This document shows, piece after piece, positions 18,441 to 25,981 of a DNA stretch of 49,837 nucleotides. The first letter of the stretch is position 1. Every line of letters starts with the position of its first letter. The DNA comes from an uncultured Pelagibacteraceae bacterium. Its GTDB lineage: Bacteria > Pseudomonadota > Alphaproteobacteria > Pelagibacterales > Pelagibacteraceae. Below the pieces are notes generated by a model. It ran no database searches and was not told where the DNA came from. It worked only from the letters and a program-made list of their open reading frames with translations. Where the stretch lies: positions 1-49,837 of the forward strand of contig CACLST010000005.1 of the NCBI GenBank assembly GCA_902609675.1, in the 5' to 3' direction. The translations under genes and the position numbers were made by a program.

Positions 18441-19652
18441 TTAGACTTTCTCAAATACTAGAGTTGCATTTGTTCCGCCAAAACCAAAACTATTAGACAT
18501 GACAGTATTTAATGTTGCTTCTGTTTTCGTTTTAGCAACTATTGGAAATTTTTTAGCTTCTTCATCCATTTCGCTTATATTTGCTGACCCAGTTATAAAA
18601 TTATTTTTCATCATAATTAAACAATAAATTGCTTCATGTACTGACGCAGCTCCTAACGGATGACCTGATAAAGATTTGGTCGAACTAATCTTAGGAATTT
18701 CATCTCCAAAAGTATCTTTAACAGCATTTAATTCAGTAATATCTCCAACTGGAGTAGAAGTTCCATGAGTATTTATATAATCTATTTTATTTTTTGAAGT
18801 TGCCATAGCCATTTGCATACATCTTGTTGCACCTTCACCAGATGGCGCTACCATATCATATCCATCTGATGTTGCTCCATAACCTGTTAATTCTGCGTAT
18901 ATTTTAGCTCCTCTAGCTTTAGCATGTTCATATTCTTCAAGAACTAAAACCCCTGCACCTCCAGCAATTACAAAACCATCTCTAGTTTTGTCATAAGCTC
19001 TTGAAGCTTTTTCAGGAGTATCATTATATTTAGAAGATAATGCAGTCATTGCATCAAACATTGCTGTCATCGCCCAGTGTATCTCTTCACTACCGCCTGC
19101 AAAAACAACATCTTGTTTACCCATTTGGATAAGTTCCATAGAGTTTCCAATACAGTGTCCGCTTGTTGCACAGGCTGAACTCATTGTATAGTTTGTACCT
19201 TTTATTTTAAAAGGCACAGCAAGTGTTGCTGATGCTGTACTTGCCATGGTCCTTGGTACAATAAAAGGTCCCATCAATTTTGGAGTTTTGGCTCTAGTTT
19301 TATCGGCTGCTAAAATGACATTTTCAATTGAAGGTCCTCCTGAACCCATTACGATTCCTGTTTTGAAATTACTTACTTCACTTTCTTCTAAGCCAGAGTC
19401 TTCAATTGCCTCTTTCATTGCAATATAATTGTAAGCAGATCCTGAACCCATAAATCTAATTGTTTTTCTATCTATATGATCCTCAAGTTTGATGTTAGGC
19501 TTTCCATGAATATGACTTTTAAGATTGTGTTCTTTATATTCTTCTGAAAATGAAATTCCTGATTTAGTATTTAATAAAGATTGATGAACTTCTTCCTGAT
19601 TATTCCCAAGGCATGAAACAATTCCCAAACCTGTAATTACTACTCTTCGCAT
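18441..19652 (-). CDS. fabB: Beta-ketoacyl-ACP synthase I
   Basis: Condensing enzyme for fatty acid elongation, needed for unsaturated fatty acids together with FabA. It has 403 residues in a thiolase fold. The active-site cysteine is in [12 protein letters not shown]. The two catalytic histidines are in [11 protein letters not shown] and [14 protein letters not shown]. The C-terminal [15 protein letters not shown] is the family signature. Its start overlaps the fabA stop by one base. Pairing with fabA supports FabB rather than FabF. Confidence 0.96.
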   Translation of the reverse strand: MRRVVITGLGIVSCLGNNQEEVHQSLLNTKSGISFSEEYKEHNLKSHIHGKPNIKLEDHIDRKTIRFMGSGSAYNYIAMKEAIEDSGLEESEVSNFKTGIVMGSGGPSIENVILAADKTRAKTPKLMGPFIVPRTMASTASATLAVPFKIKGTNYTMSSACATSGHCIGNSMELIQMGKQDVVFAGGSEEIHWAMTAMFDAMTALSSKYNDTPEKASRAYDKTRDGFVIAGGAGVLVLEEYEHAKARGAKIYAELTGYGATSDGYDMVAPSGEGATRCMQMAMATSKNKIDYINTHGTSTPVGDITELNAVKDTFGDEIPKISSTKSLSGHPLGAASVHEAIYCLIMMKNNFITGSANISEMDEEAKKFPIVAKTKTEATLNTVMSNSFGFGGTNATLVFEKV

Positions 19653-20152
19653 TATTTAAATAATCCTACTTTTAGACTGTCTGCAGAGTATATTTTTTTT
19701 CCATCAGCAAGAAGAATACCATTCGCTAATCCAACTGTTGTTTCGCCTTTAATCAATATTCTTTTCATATCAATAATATATGTTGCCATTTTGACATCTT
19801 TTAAAACCTCTCCTGTAAACTTTACTGTGCTTACTCCTAAAGCTCTTCCTCTTCCAGGATTTCCAAGCCAACCCAAGTAAAAGCCAACTAGTTGCCACAT
19901 CGCATCTAAGCCTAAACATCCCGGCATCACTGGATCTTCCTTAAAGTGACAATTAAAAAACCACAGATCATCTTTTATATCAAGTTCAGCCTTCATCAAG
20001 CCTTTGTTAAAAGCTCCATTTTTTTCACTAATTTCAGTAATTCTATCAAACATTAGCATTGGTGGAGAAGGTAATTTTGCATTTCCAGGGCCAAAAAGCT
20101 CGCCATTTGCGCAGCTTATTAATTCATCATAATCAAAGGAACTTTTTTTCAT
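19652..20152 (-). CDS. fabA: 3-hydroxydecanoyl-ACP dehydratase/isomerase
   Basis: Introduces the cis double bond in anaerobic-type unsaturated fatty acid synthesis. It is a hotdog-fold enzyme of 166 residues. The active-site region [20 protein letters not shown] contains the catalytic His, and the Asp lies in [15 protein letters not shown]. It is the first gene of the fab operon and diverges from irr across a 73-base gap. That shared gap contains an ICE-like operator, so Irr might influence both directions; this is not shown by the sequence. Confidence 0.97.
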   Translation of the reverse strand: MKKSSFDYDELISCANGELFGPGNAKLPSPPMLMFDRITEISEKNGAFNKGLMKAELDIKDDLWFFNCHFKEDPVMPGCLGLDAMWQLVGFYLGWLGNPGRGRALGVSTVKFTGEVLKDVKMATYIIDMKRILIKGETTVGLANGILLADGKKIYSADSLKVGLFK

Positions 20153-20185
20153 AATTTTTTTAATCTTATTACTTGATTTACAAAC

Positions 20186-20220
20186 ATTATAATATAGATA
20201 TTCTTTAGAATAATTATAAT
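20186..20220. promoter_or_regulatory. fabA-irr intergenic promoter region with ICE-like Irr operator
   Basis: The segment 20204-20220 reads TTTAGAA-TAA-TTATAAT. Against the iron-control-element consensus TTTAGAA-N3-TTCTAAA described for alphaproteobacterial Irr, the left half is perfect and the right half matches 5 of 7. It ends 5 bases before the irr ATG. Two palindromic octamers ATTATAAT (20186-20193 and 20213-20220) contain perfect TATAAT -10 hexamers. If 20188-20193 is the irr -10 box, the ICE would lie over or just after the start of transcription, as expected for autorepression. Confidence 0.5.
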
Positions 20221-20225
20221 TAGTA

Positions 20226-20654
20226 ATGGCTTACTCAGACCAATATATAGACAAATTAAGAAAATCAGGTCTAAGACCCACAAAACAAAGAATTAAAATT
20301 TGTGAAGCGTTGTTTAATGCTGAAAAGACTTTTCACTTTACAATTAAAGAACTGGTTAAAATCATTGAAAACCAAGCAAATATTAAGGTTTCTTTAGCAA
20401 CTGTTTACAATACTGTTCACGCATTTATGAAGAAGGGTTATTTAAAAGAGATTCCACTAAATGCTTCACAAAGTTATTACGATACAAATGTAACTCATCA
20501 TCACCATTTCTTTGACGAGGAAGAAAATAAATTGATTGATATTCATCAAGATGATGTTGATGAAATTAATATTAAAAGAACAATCCCAGGAAAAAAAATA
20601 AGATCAGTAGAAGTTATTGCTAAAATTGTGAGTGATAATCAATCTCAAAAATAA
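20226..20654 (+). CDS. irr: Irr-type iron response regulator (Fur family)
   Basis: Fur-superfamily repressor that senses iron through heme status in alphaproteobacteria. It has 142 residues. The N-terminus [20 protein letters not shown] and the wing sequence [21 protein letters not shown] match Irr. The histidine cluster [18 protein letters not shown] corresponds to the heme-binding HxH region. No CP heme-regulatory motif is present, as in several non-Bradyrhizobium Irr proteins. Adjacency to fabA-fabB-fabI is the standard alphaproteobacterial irr context. Rubrerythrin downstream has ICE-like sites, which supports the assignment. Confidence 0.87.
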   Translation: MAYSDQYIDKLRKSGLRPTKQRIKICEALFNAEKTFHFTIKELVKIIENQANIKVSLATVYNTVHAFMKKGYLKEIPLNASQSYYDTNVTHHHHFFDEEENKLIDIHQDDVDEINIKRTIPGKKIRSVEVIAKIVSDNQSQK

Positions 20655-20683
20655 TTCAATAATATCAATAGTTTAAATAGTAG

Positions 20684-20754
20684 ATTATATTTATTCTAAA
20701 CTGTTGACATATTATAATTCCTCTATATATAAACCACTTTAGAATCATTATTAA
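20684..20754 (+). promoter_or_regulatory. Rubrerythrin promoter flanked by two ICE-like sites
   Basis: A -35 TTGACA (20704-20709) is followed by an overlapping TATATAAA run (20726-20733) giving -10 choices at 16-18 base spacing. Upstream, 20684-20700 reads ATTATAT-TTA-TTCTAAA: the right ICE half is perfect and the left matches 4 of 7. Downstream, 20738-20754 reads TTTAGAA-TCA-TTATTAA: the left half is perfect and the right matches 5 of 7. The second site covers the expected transcription start. A good Shine-Dalgarno AGGAG (20759-20763) lies 5 bases before the ATG, unusual among the weak leaders of this window. Confidence 0.6.
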
Positions 20755-20768
20755 TAGTAGGAGTAAAT

Positions 20769-21185
20769 ATGTCATTAAAAGGTAGTAAAACAGAGGAAAA
20801 TTTAAAAGAAGCATTTGCTGGAGAAAGCCAAGCAAATAGAAGATATCTTTATTTTGCTCAAAAAGCGGATGTTGAAGGCTTTAACGATGTAGCAGCAGTA
20901 TTTAGATCAACTGCAGAAGGTGAAACTGGACATGCTCATGGTCACTTAGAATATTTAGAAGAAGTAGGTGATCCTGCAACTGGTAAGCCAATTGGTGAAA
21001 CAAAAGCCAATCTTGAGTCTGCAATTCAAGGTGAAACACACGAGTACACAGATATGTATCCTGGAATGGCTAAAACAGCTAGAGACGAAGGCTTTGATGA
21101 AATAGCTGATTGGTTTGAGACTTTAGCAAAAGCTGAAAAATCACACGCGGGTAAATTTCAAAAGACTTTAGAAAGCATCGCTTAA
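20769..21185 (+). CDS. rbr: Rubrerythrin-type di-iron protein (erythrin domain only)
   Basis: Non-heme di-iron protein, probably a peroxide-scavenging or iron-handling ferritin-like protein in the cytoplasm. It has 138 residues. Metal-ligand motifs are visible in [39 protein letters not shown] and [11 protein letters not shown]. The C-terminal rubredoxin domain of classical rubrerythrins (about 190 residues) is absent and there is no cysteine, so electrons must come from a partner. The next gene, a multi-cluster Fe-S protein, is a candidate. It has the strongest promoter and Shine-Dalgarno of the neighbourhood, suggesting high or inducible expression. Confidence 0.93.
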   Translation: MSLKGSKTEENLKEAFAGESQANRRYLYFAQKADVEGFNDVAAVFRSTAEGETGHAHGHLEYLEEVGDPATGKPIGETKANLESAIQGETHEYTDMYPGMAKTARDEGFDEIADWFETLAKAEKSHAGKFQKTLESIA

Positions 21186-21191
21186 ACAAAA

Positions 21192-21221
21192 TTTGTGGAC
21201 GAAACCCCTCTCGTCCACAAA
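21192..21221 (+). promoter_or_regulatory. Strong intercistronic hairpin after rubrerythrin
   Basis: TTTGTGGACGA (21192-21202) and TCGTCCACAAA (21211-21221) form a perfect 11-bp stem with an 8-base C-rich loop. It begins 6 bases after the rubrerythrin stop and ends 20 bases before the Fe-S gene. It is followed by A and mixed bases rather than a T-run on the plus strand, so it is not a canonical terminator. It more likely protects the 3' end of the rubrerythrin message or dampens downstream expression. Confidence 0.75.
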
Positions 21222-21241
21222 AAATCACATCCAAAAAAATT

Positions 21242-22567
21242 ATGAGTAAAGAAGGCAGCACACAAGCACCTACAAGGCACCCATTAAAATTCAGAGATCC
21301 AGATTTTGTAAATCCTGAAAAAATTGATCAGGAAATGAGAAGAGTATTTGATATCTGTCATGGATGTAGAAGATGTTTTAACTTGTGTGATAGTTTTCCA
21401 AAATTATTTGACTTTATCGATGAAACCGAGGGTGGCGAGGTATCAGATCTTTCAAGTGACAAATTTAAACCTGTTGTAGACTCTTGCACTTTGTGTGACA
21501 TGTGTTTTATGACTAAATGTCCTTATGTACCACCACACGAATTTGATTTAGATTTTCCTCATTTAATGTTGAGATATAGAACAGCCCAAAGAAAAAATGG
21601 TGATATTTCGAAAACTGCCATCCAATTAACCCAAATTGATAGAAATTCTAAAATAGGAATATTTTTTAGCTTTTTTATTAATTGGATTACAAATGTTAAA
21701 AATAAATTTGCTAGAAAAGTTCTAGAATTTTTTACTGGAATAGACAAAAGAGTTATTTTGCCAAAATATAATAAAGAAACATTTGCAAATTATTTTCAAA
21801 AATTTAAAAAAAATATTTTACCAAAACACAAAGGGAGAAAAGTTGTAATTTATTCCACATGTTTTGTTAATTTTAATAAGAAAAAAACTGGAGAAGCAGC
21901 TTTAAAAGTACTTCATCATAATAATATAGAAGTAGAGCACTCTTATGCAGGTTGTTGTGGTATGCCTTATCTGGAACAAGCGGATCTAGATCAAGTTACA
22001 AAGCAAGCAGAGTTAGTCTCTAGAGAATTAATCAAATATGTCGAAAAAGATTATAAAGTAGTAACCTTAACAGCAAGTTGTGGATTAATGTTAAAGTTCG
22101 AATGGCCATTATTAATGCCAAATGACGGAATAATTAAAAAACTTTCTCAAAATACTCTTGATATTGATGAGTATGTTATGGATATTGCGAATAAAGAGGG
22201 TTTAGTTGATGGTTTGAAAGAAATTGATGGTGGAGTAACAGTACATAATGCTTGTCATGCTAGAGCACAAAATATGGGTAATAAGGCAAGAGATATGCTT
22301 AAATTAATTCCAAATATTAAATTAGATGTTGTTGAAAGATGTGCAGGTCATGGAGGAACCTTCGGTATTATGAAAGAAACTCATGATATAGCAAATAAGG
22401 TGGGCAAAACCACCGCAAGCACTGTTAAAAGAAAAAATAATAAATATATGGCTTCTGACTGTCCATTGGCTGGTAAACACATCAAGCAGTTGGCTGATGA
22501 TACAAACATAGCAAGTGATGAAGCTGTGCATCCAATTGAGATAGTCTCAAAAAGTTATGGATTATAG
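21242..22567 (+). CDS. Fe-S oxidoreductase with two CCG domains (GlpC/HdrB-like)
   Basis: Probable electron-transfer protein of 441 residues. The N-terminal ferredoxin-like part has CHGCRRCFNLCDSFP and CTLCDMCFMTKCPYVPP, ligands for two 4Fe-4S clusters. Two cysteine-rich CCG-type domains follow, with SYAGCCGMPY and then ERCAGHGGTFG, where the second CCG is altered to CAG. Other Cys lie in YSTCFVNF, TASCGLML and HNACHARAQ. It resembles GlpC/heterodisulfide-reductase subunit families. The arrangement rubrerythrin, this protein, DUF3501 recurs in proteobacteria. I infer that it reduces the rubredoxin-less rubrerythrin; the sequence alone does not prove this. Confidence 0.85.
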   Translation: MSKEGSTQAPTRHPLKFRDPDFVNPEKIDQEMRRVFDICHGCRRCFNLCDSFPKLFDFIDETEGGEVSDLSSDKFKPVVDSCTLCDMCFMTKCPYVPPHEFDLDFPHLMLRYRTAQRKNGDISKTAIQLTQIDRNSKIGIFFSFFINWITNVKNKFARKVLEFFTGIDKRVILPKYNKETFANYFQKFKKNILPKHKGRKVVIYSTCFVNFNKKKTGEAALKVLHHNNIEVEHSYAGCCGMPYLEQADLDQVTKQAELVSRELIKYVEKDYKVVTLTASCGLMLKFEWPLLMPNDGIIKKLSQNTLDIDEYVMDIANKEGLVDGLKEIDGGVTVHNACHARAQNMGNKARDMLKLIPNIKLDVVERCAGHGGTFGIMKETHDIANKVGKTTASTVKRKNNKYMASDCPLAGKHIKQLADDTNIASDEAVHPIEIVSKSYGL

Positions 22568-22568
22568 A

Positions 22569-23162
22569 ATGTCAAAAGAACAAAAAATTATTACAAAAGA
22601 AGATCTTCTTCCTTTAGATGCATACACAAAGGTTAGAAGACAAATGAGAAAAGAATTAGTTGAGTTTAAAAAGAATAGAAGAATACTTTTAGGGCCTTAT
22701 GCAACATTTTATTTTGAATGTTATGAAACAATGATAGCTCAGGTACAAGAAATGCTTTACATTGAAAAGGGTGGAGATGAACAAGTTGCAGACGAACTTG
22801 CTGCATACAATCCTTTAATACCAAATGGAAAAGAATTAGTTGCCACTTTAATGTTTGAGATAGACAATCCTATAATTAGAGCAGAATTTCTTGGAAAGTT
22901 AGGTGGTGTTGAAAATAATATATTTATTAAAATTGGAGATGAAAAAATTTATGCAACCCCTGAAATGGATGTTGATAGAACTTCAGATGATGGAAAAGCA
23001 TCTTCGGTTCAGTTTATACATTTTCAATTTACAGATGATCAAGTAAATAAGTTCAAAGACAAAAGCAATTCAATTGAAGTTGGTATTGATCATAAGGAGT
23101 ATTCACACACAACAAAATTTTCGGAAGATAACATTAAAGCTCTTTCTGCAGATTTTAATTAA
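22569..23162 (+). CDS. DUF3501 family protein
   Basis: Protein of 197 residues from the chosen ATG at 22569, one base after the preceding stop. An in-frame ATG at 22557 would add four residues and overlap the upstream gene. It starts MSKEQKIITKEDLLPLDAY and contains RRILLGPYATFYFE, matching the family of unknown function found with rubrerythrin and CCG-domain proteins. There are no membrane segments. A run near residues 40-70 is rich in aromatic and acidic residues. Function unknown; membership of the peroxide/iron cluster is inferred from position. Its 3' end overlaps the convergent SH3 gene by 8 bases. Confidence 0.8.
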   Translation: MSKEQKIITKEDLLPLDAYTKVRRQMRKELVEFKKNRRILLGPYATFYFECYETMIAQVQEMLYIEKGGDEQVADELAAYNPLIPNGKELVATLMFEIDNPIIRAEFLGKLGGVENNIFIKIGDEKIYATPEMDVDRTSDDGKASSVQFIHFQFTDDQVNKFKDKSNSIEVGIDHKEYSHTTKFSEDNIKALSADFN

Positions 23163-23604
23163 CAATTCCCCAAATTTTTTCGTCATTCACAATCCAACCT
23201 GAGTAATCACCAGTCTTAATATTACACCATTTTTCTTCACATTTAATAACCTTTAAAAGACGACCCTCATCCAATTTAGCTAATGGTTTTGAGTATTTTG
23301 TTGGGTTTTTAAATAGAATTTTTTCAGATTTAGTGATTATTGAGCGTGAATTCCTCAATTGTGAAATATGAATCCAACCACTATTTTTTTTATGGTCGAT
23401 AACTCTTCTGAAATTTTCTTTTTTATCGATTACTTTCAGAGGTAACTCAATCTTTCTATATACATATTTAATTGGATAATCAAAGCTTGGACCGTATCTA
23501 ACATTTACTTTTTTATTTTTTAACATAAGAAAATAATTATTTTCTTGAGCAATCGATGAAAATGGTAAAAGAAAAAGGAATGAAAGTATTAAATATTTTC
23601 GCAT
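23155..23604 (-). CDS. Exported bacterial SH3-domain protein
   Basis: Secreted or periplasmic protein with an SH3-like fold, probably binding cell-wall peptides. I use the ATG at 23604 (MRKYLILSFLFLLPFSSIAQ), which gives a clean signal peptide; an in-frame ATG two codons earlier is possible. After cleavage near SIA-Q, two SH3-like repeats follow: KKVNVRYGPSFDYPIKYVY with SGWIHISQL, and KLDEGRLLKVIKCEEKWCNI with YSGWIV. The length is about 149 residues. It overlaps the MoeB-like gene start-to-end, so the two are probably co-transcribed. Function beyond the domain is unknown. Confidence 0.78.
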   Translation of the reverse strand: MRKYLILSFLFLLPFSSIAQENNYFLMLKNKKVNVRYGPSFDYPIKYVYRKIELPLKVIDKKENFRRVIDHKKNSGWIHISQLRNSRSIITKSEKILFKNPTKYSKPLAKLDEGRLLKVIKCEEKWCNIKTGDYSGWIVNDEKIWGIVN

Positions 23605-24338
23605 ATACATCCATTTCTTTTTTTAAATAATACTTTCCTAAATTTAAGATTTAATAAATCTATTATTAAAATATGAGAATTTAAATTTTTGCCAACATTT
23701 AAAATTGTCTTCAAAACCTCATTAGCTTGTAGGCTGCCTGTAATAAATGCTGTTGATCCCAATATACCATCTGTTTCACAATCCAAAACTCCTTCTGCTG
23801 GTTCTCCTTGGTAGAAACATTTTAAACAGGGACTTTTCTTTAAACTAAAATCAAATGTAAAAATATGTCCTTCAAATTTACTTATAGCTCCAATAATAAG
23901 TTTTTTTTTATATTTTAACGAAAATTTATTTAAAAGAAATTTTGCTTTAAAATTATCTGTACCATCAACAATAACATCATACTGTTTAAGAATTTTTCCT
24001 AAATTTTTATCTTCTGCTTTAATTCTATATGTTTTTACTTTTACCTTTTTATTAATTTTACTAATTTTTTTTTTTAAGATATTAACTTTATATTTTCCAA
24101 CATCATCAGAAGTGAACATAACTTGTCGATTCAAATTTGATATACTCACTTTATCATGGTCCATCATACCAATTTCACCAATACCTGCTCTACAAAGTAA
24201 ATCAATAACAGGTGTCCCTAAGCCACCACACCCAACAACTAAAACTTTAGCATTTTGAAATTTCTTTTGACCTAAAACCCCAACTTTTTTTAAAATAATC
24301 TGTCTTGAATATCGTTCTAGGTCCTTGTTACTAAACAT
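23589..24338 (-). CDS. moeB: MoeB/ThiF/HesA-family adenylyltransferase (E1-like)
   Basis: ATP-dependent enzyme that adenylates the C-terminus of a ubiquitin-like sulfur carrier (MoaD or ThiS). It has 249 residues. The nucleotide-binding motif is VLVVGCGGLGTPVIDLL and the family pattern IGMMDHDKVSISNLNRQVMF follows. The first zinc pair is CLKC in SPCLKCFYQGEPAEG. The second pair near the C-terminus appears as NGCICEN, spacing C-x-C rather than the usual CxxC, so zinc binding may be altered. No rhodanese domain is present. MoeB and ThiF cannot be separated from sequence here, and no carrier gene is in the window. Confidence 0.82.
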   Translation of the reverse strand: MFSNKDLERYSRQIILKKVGVLGQKKFQNAKVLVVGCGGLGTPVIDLLCRAGIGEIGMMDHDKVSISNLNRQVMFTSDDVGKYKVNILKKKISKINKKVKVKTYRIKAEDKNLGKILKQYDVIVDGTDNFKAKFLLNKFSLKYKKKLIIGAISKFEGHIFTFDFSLKKSPCLKCFYQGEPAEGVLDCETDGILGSTAFITGSLQANEVLKTILNVGKNLNSHILIIDLLNLKFRKVLFKKRNGCICENI

Positions 24339-24341
24339 TTA

Positions 24342-24779
24342 CTATTTACCAGTAGATCCAAATCCTCCAGACCCTCTGATTGTCTCTGGTAATTCATTTG
24401 TTTCTTCAATTTCTACTTTTAAAATAGGCATTAAAACCATTTGAGCAACTCTATCTTCATCATTGATAGTAAATTCGTCTTTACCATGGTTAAATAAAAT
24501 AATTTTAAGCTCTCCTCTATAATCACTATCAATTGTACCTGGTGTATTTAGTACACTAATACTTGATTTTGCAGCAAGACCAGATCTTGGTCTAATTTGA
24601 ACCTCTGTATCTTCAGGAATTGCAATTGCAATACCTGTTGGTATCAACATCGACTCATTTGGTTTGATTGTTATAGGTTCATCTACACATGCCATCAGAT
24701 CCATACCTGAAGATCCAGCAGTTTTATAACTTGGAAGTTTTGCTTTTTGGTTAAGTCTCTTAAATAAAACCTTTACCAT
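24342..24779 (-). CDS. dut: dUTP diphosphatase
   Basis: Trimeric enzyme hydrolysing dUTP to dUMP, which keeps uracil out of DNA and feeds dTMP synthesis. It has 145 residues. All five family motifs are present: SSGMDLMA, RPRSGLAAK, GTIDSDYRGE, DRVAQMVL and the C-terminal RGSGGFGSTG. It sits 3 bases after coaBC and 3 before the moeB-like gene, giving the common alphaproteobacterial coaBC-dut order. Confidence 0.97.
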   Translation of the reverse strand: MVKVLFKRLNQKAKLPSYKTAGSSGMDLMACVDEPITIKPNESMLIPTGIAIAIPEDTEVQIRPRSGLAAKSSISVLNTPGTIDSDYRGELKIILFNHGKDEFTINDEDRVAQMVLMPILKVEIEETNELPETIRGSGGFGSTGK

Positions 24780-24782
24780 TAC

Positions 24783-25973
24783 TTAATTAAGCTCGGAGAT
24801 AACTCTATTCACTATCTCAGATGCTATTAAAGATTTTTTTTTCTTTAACAATTTTTCACTTTCTTTATTTTTATAAAATATAGAAACTTCATTATCATCA
24901 GAGTCAAAACCTATTGTTTTATCGGAAATATCATTTGCAATAATCCAATCACAATTTTTTTGGTCTAATTTTTTCTTTGAATTTATCTCAAGATTTTGTG
25001 ATTCAGCCGCAAATCCAATTGTAATCCTTGGTCTAAGAGAATTATGATTTGATATGTTTGATAAAATATCAATATTTTTTTCTAACTTGAGATTTAAATT
25101 TTCACTTTTTTTAATTTTTTCACTATTAATCTCTTTAACTTTAAAATCAGCTACTGCTGCATTAAAAATAGCAACATCAGTCGGTAGATTGTTGAGAGTT
25201 TCCCTAAACATTTCCTCTGCAGTTTTTACTGAAACAAATTTAACTCCATCAACTGGATCTAAATTTGTTTCTCCAGAAATAAGTGTTGTTTCAAAACCAT
25301 TATCTCTTAATGATTTAGCTATTTCATAACCTTGTTTTCCACTTGATTTATTAGTTATAAATCTTACTGGATCTATAAATTCTTTAGTAGGTCCAGCTGT
25401 AACTAATGCCTTATATTTTTTATTTTTTTCAATATTCTTAAAATAATTTTCTATAGTCTCTAATATATATGAAGGTTCTGACATTTTGCCTTTTCCATAC
25501 TCTCCACAAGCCATATCACCAATTTCAGGGCCAATTATCTTATAACCGTAACTTTTTAATTTTGATAAATTATCTTTAGTTGATTTGTGTTCCCACATTC
25601 TGACATTCATAGCTGGGACTAAAAACACTTGTTTATCAGATGCTAAAACGACAGTACTAGCTAGGTCGTCGGTTAAACCATAACTTAATTTTGATATTGT
25701 ATTTGCTGTTGCAGGCACAATTAAAATTAAATCTGCCCATCTAGAAAGTGAAATATGATCCATTTCAGCTTCATTTTCTGCACTGAATATGTCTTCATAT
25801 ACTTTTTCCTGCGAAAGTGATGTAATAGATAGAGGTGTAACAAAGTTTTTACCACTCTTTGTAAGTATTGTTTTAATACTTACATCTCTTTTTTTTAAAC
25901 CTCTTATGACTTCTAAACTTTTGTAAGCAGATATTCCACCACATATGATTAGAAGTATTTTTTTATTTTTCAT
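24783..25973 (-). CDS. coaBC: Bifunctional phosphopantothenoylcysteine synthetase/decarboxylase
   Basis: Two consecutive steps of coenzyme A synthesis. It has 396 residues. The N-terminal CoaC flavoprotein domain (about 1-185) has ICGGISAYKSLE, the PAMNVRMW substrate clamp and the Cys loop GDMACGEYGKGKMSEP. The C-terminal CoaB domain has VTAGPTKEFIDPVRFITN and FNAAVADFKV. It lies 8 bases downstream of ubiB on the minus strand, continuing the ubiE-ubiB-coaBC-dut run seen in related alphaproteobacteria. Confidence 0.97.
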   Translation of the reverse strand: MKNKKILLIICGGISAYKSLEVIRGLKKRDVSIKTILTKSGKNFVTPLSITSLSQEKVYEDIFSAENEAEMDHISLSRWADLILIVPATANTISKLSYGLTDDLASTVVLASDKQVFLVPAMNVRMWEHKSTKDNLSKLKSYGYKIIGPEIGDMACGEYGKGKMSEPSYILETIENYFKNIEKNKKYKALVTAGPTKEFIDPVRFITNKSSGKQGYEIAKSLRDNGFETTLISGETNLDPVDGVKFVSVKTAEEMFRETLNNLPTDVAIFNAAVADFKVKEINSEKIKKSENLNLKLEKNIDILSNISNHNSLRPRITIGFAAESQNLEINSKKKLDQKNCDWIIANDISDKTIGFDSDDNEVSIFYKNKESEKLLKKKKSLIASEIVNRVISELN

Positions 25974-25981
25974 GAGGAGAA

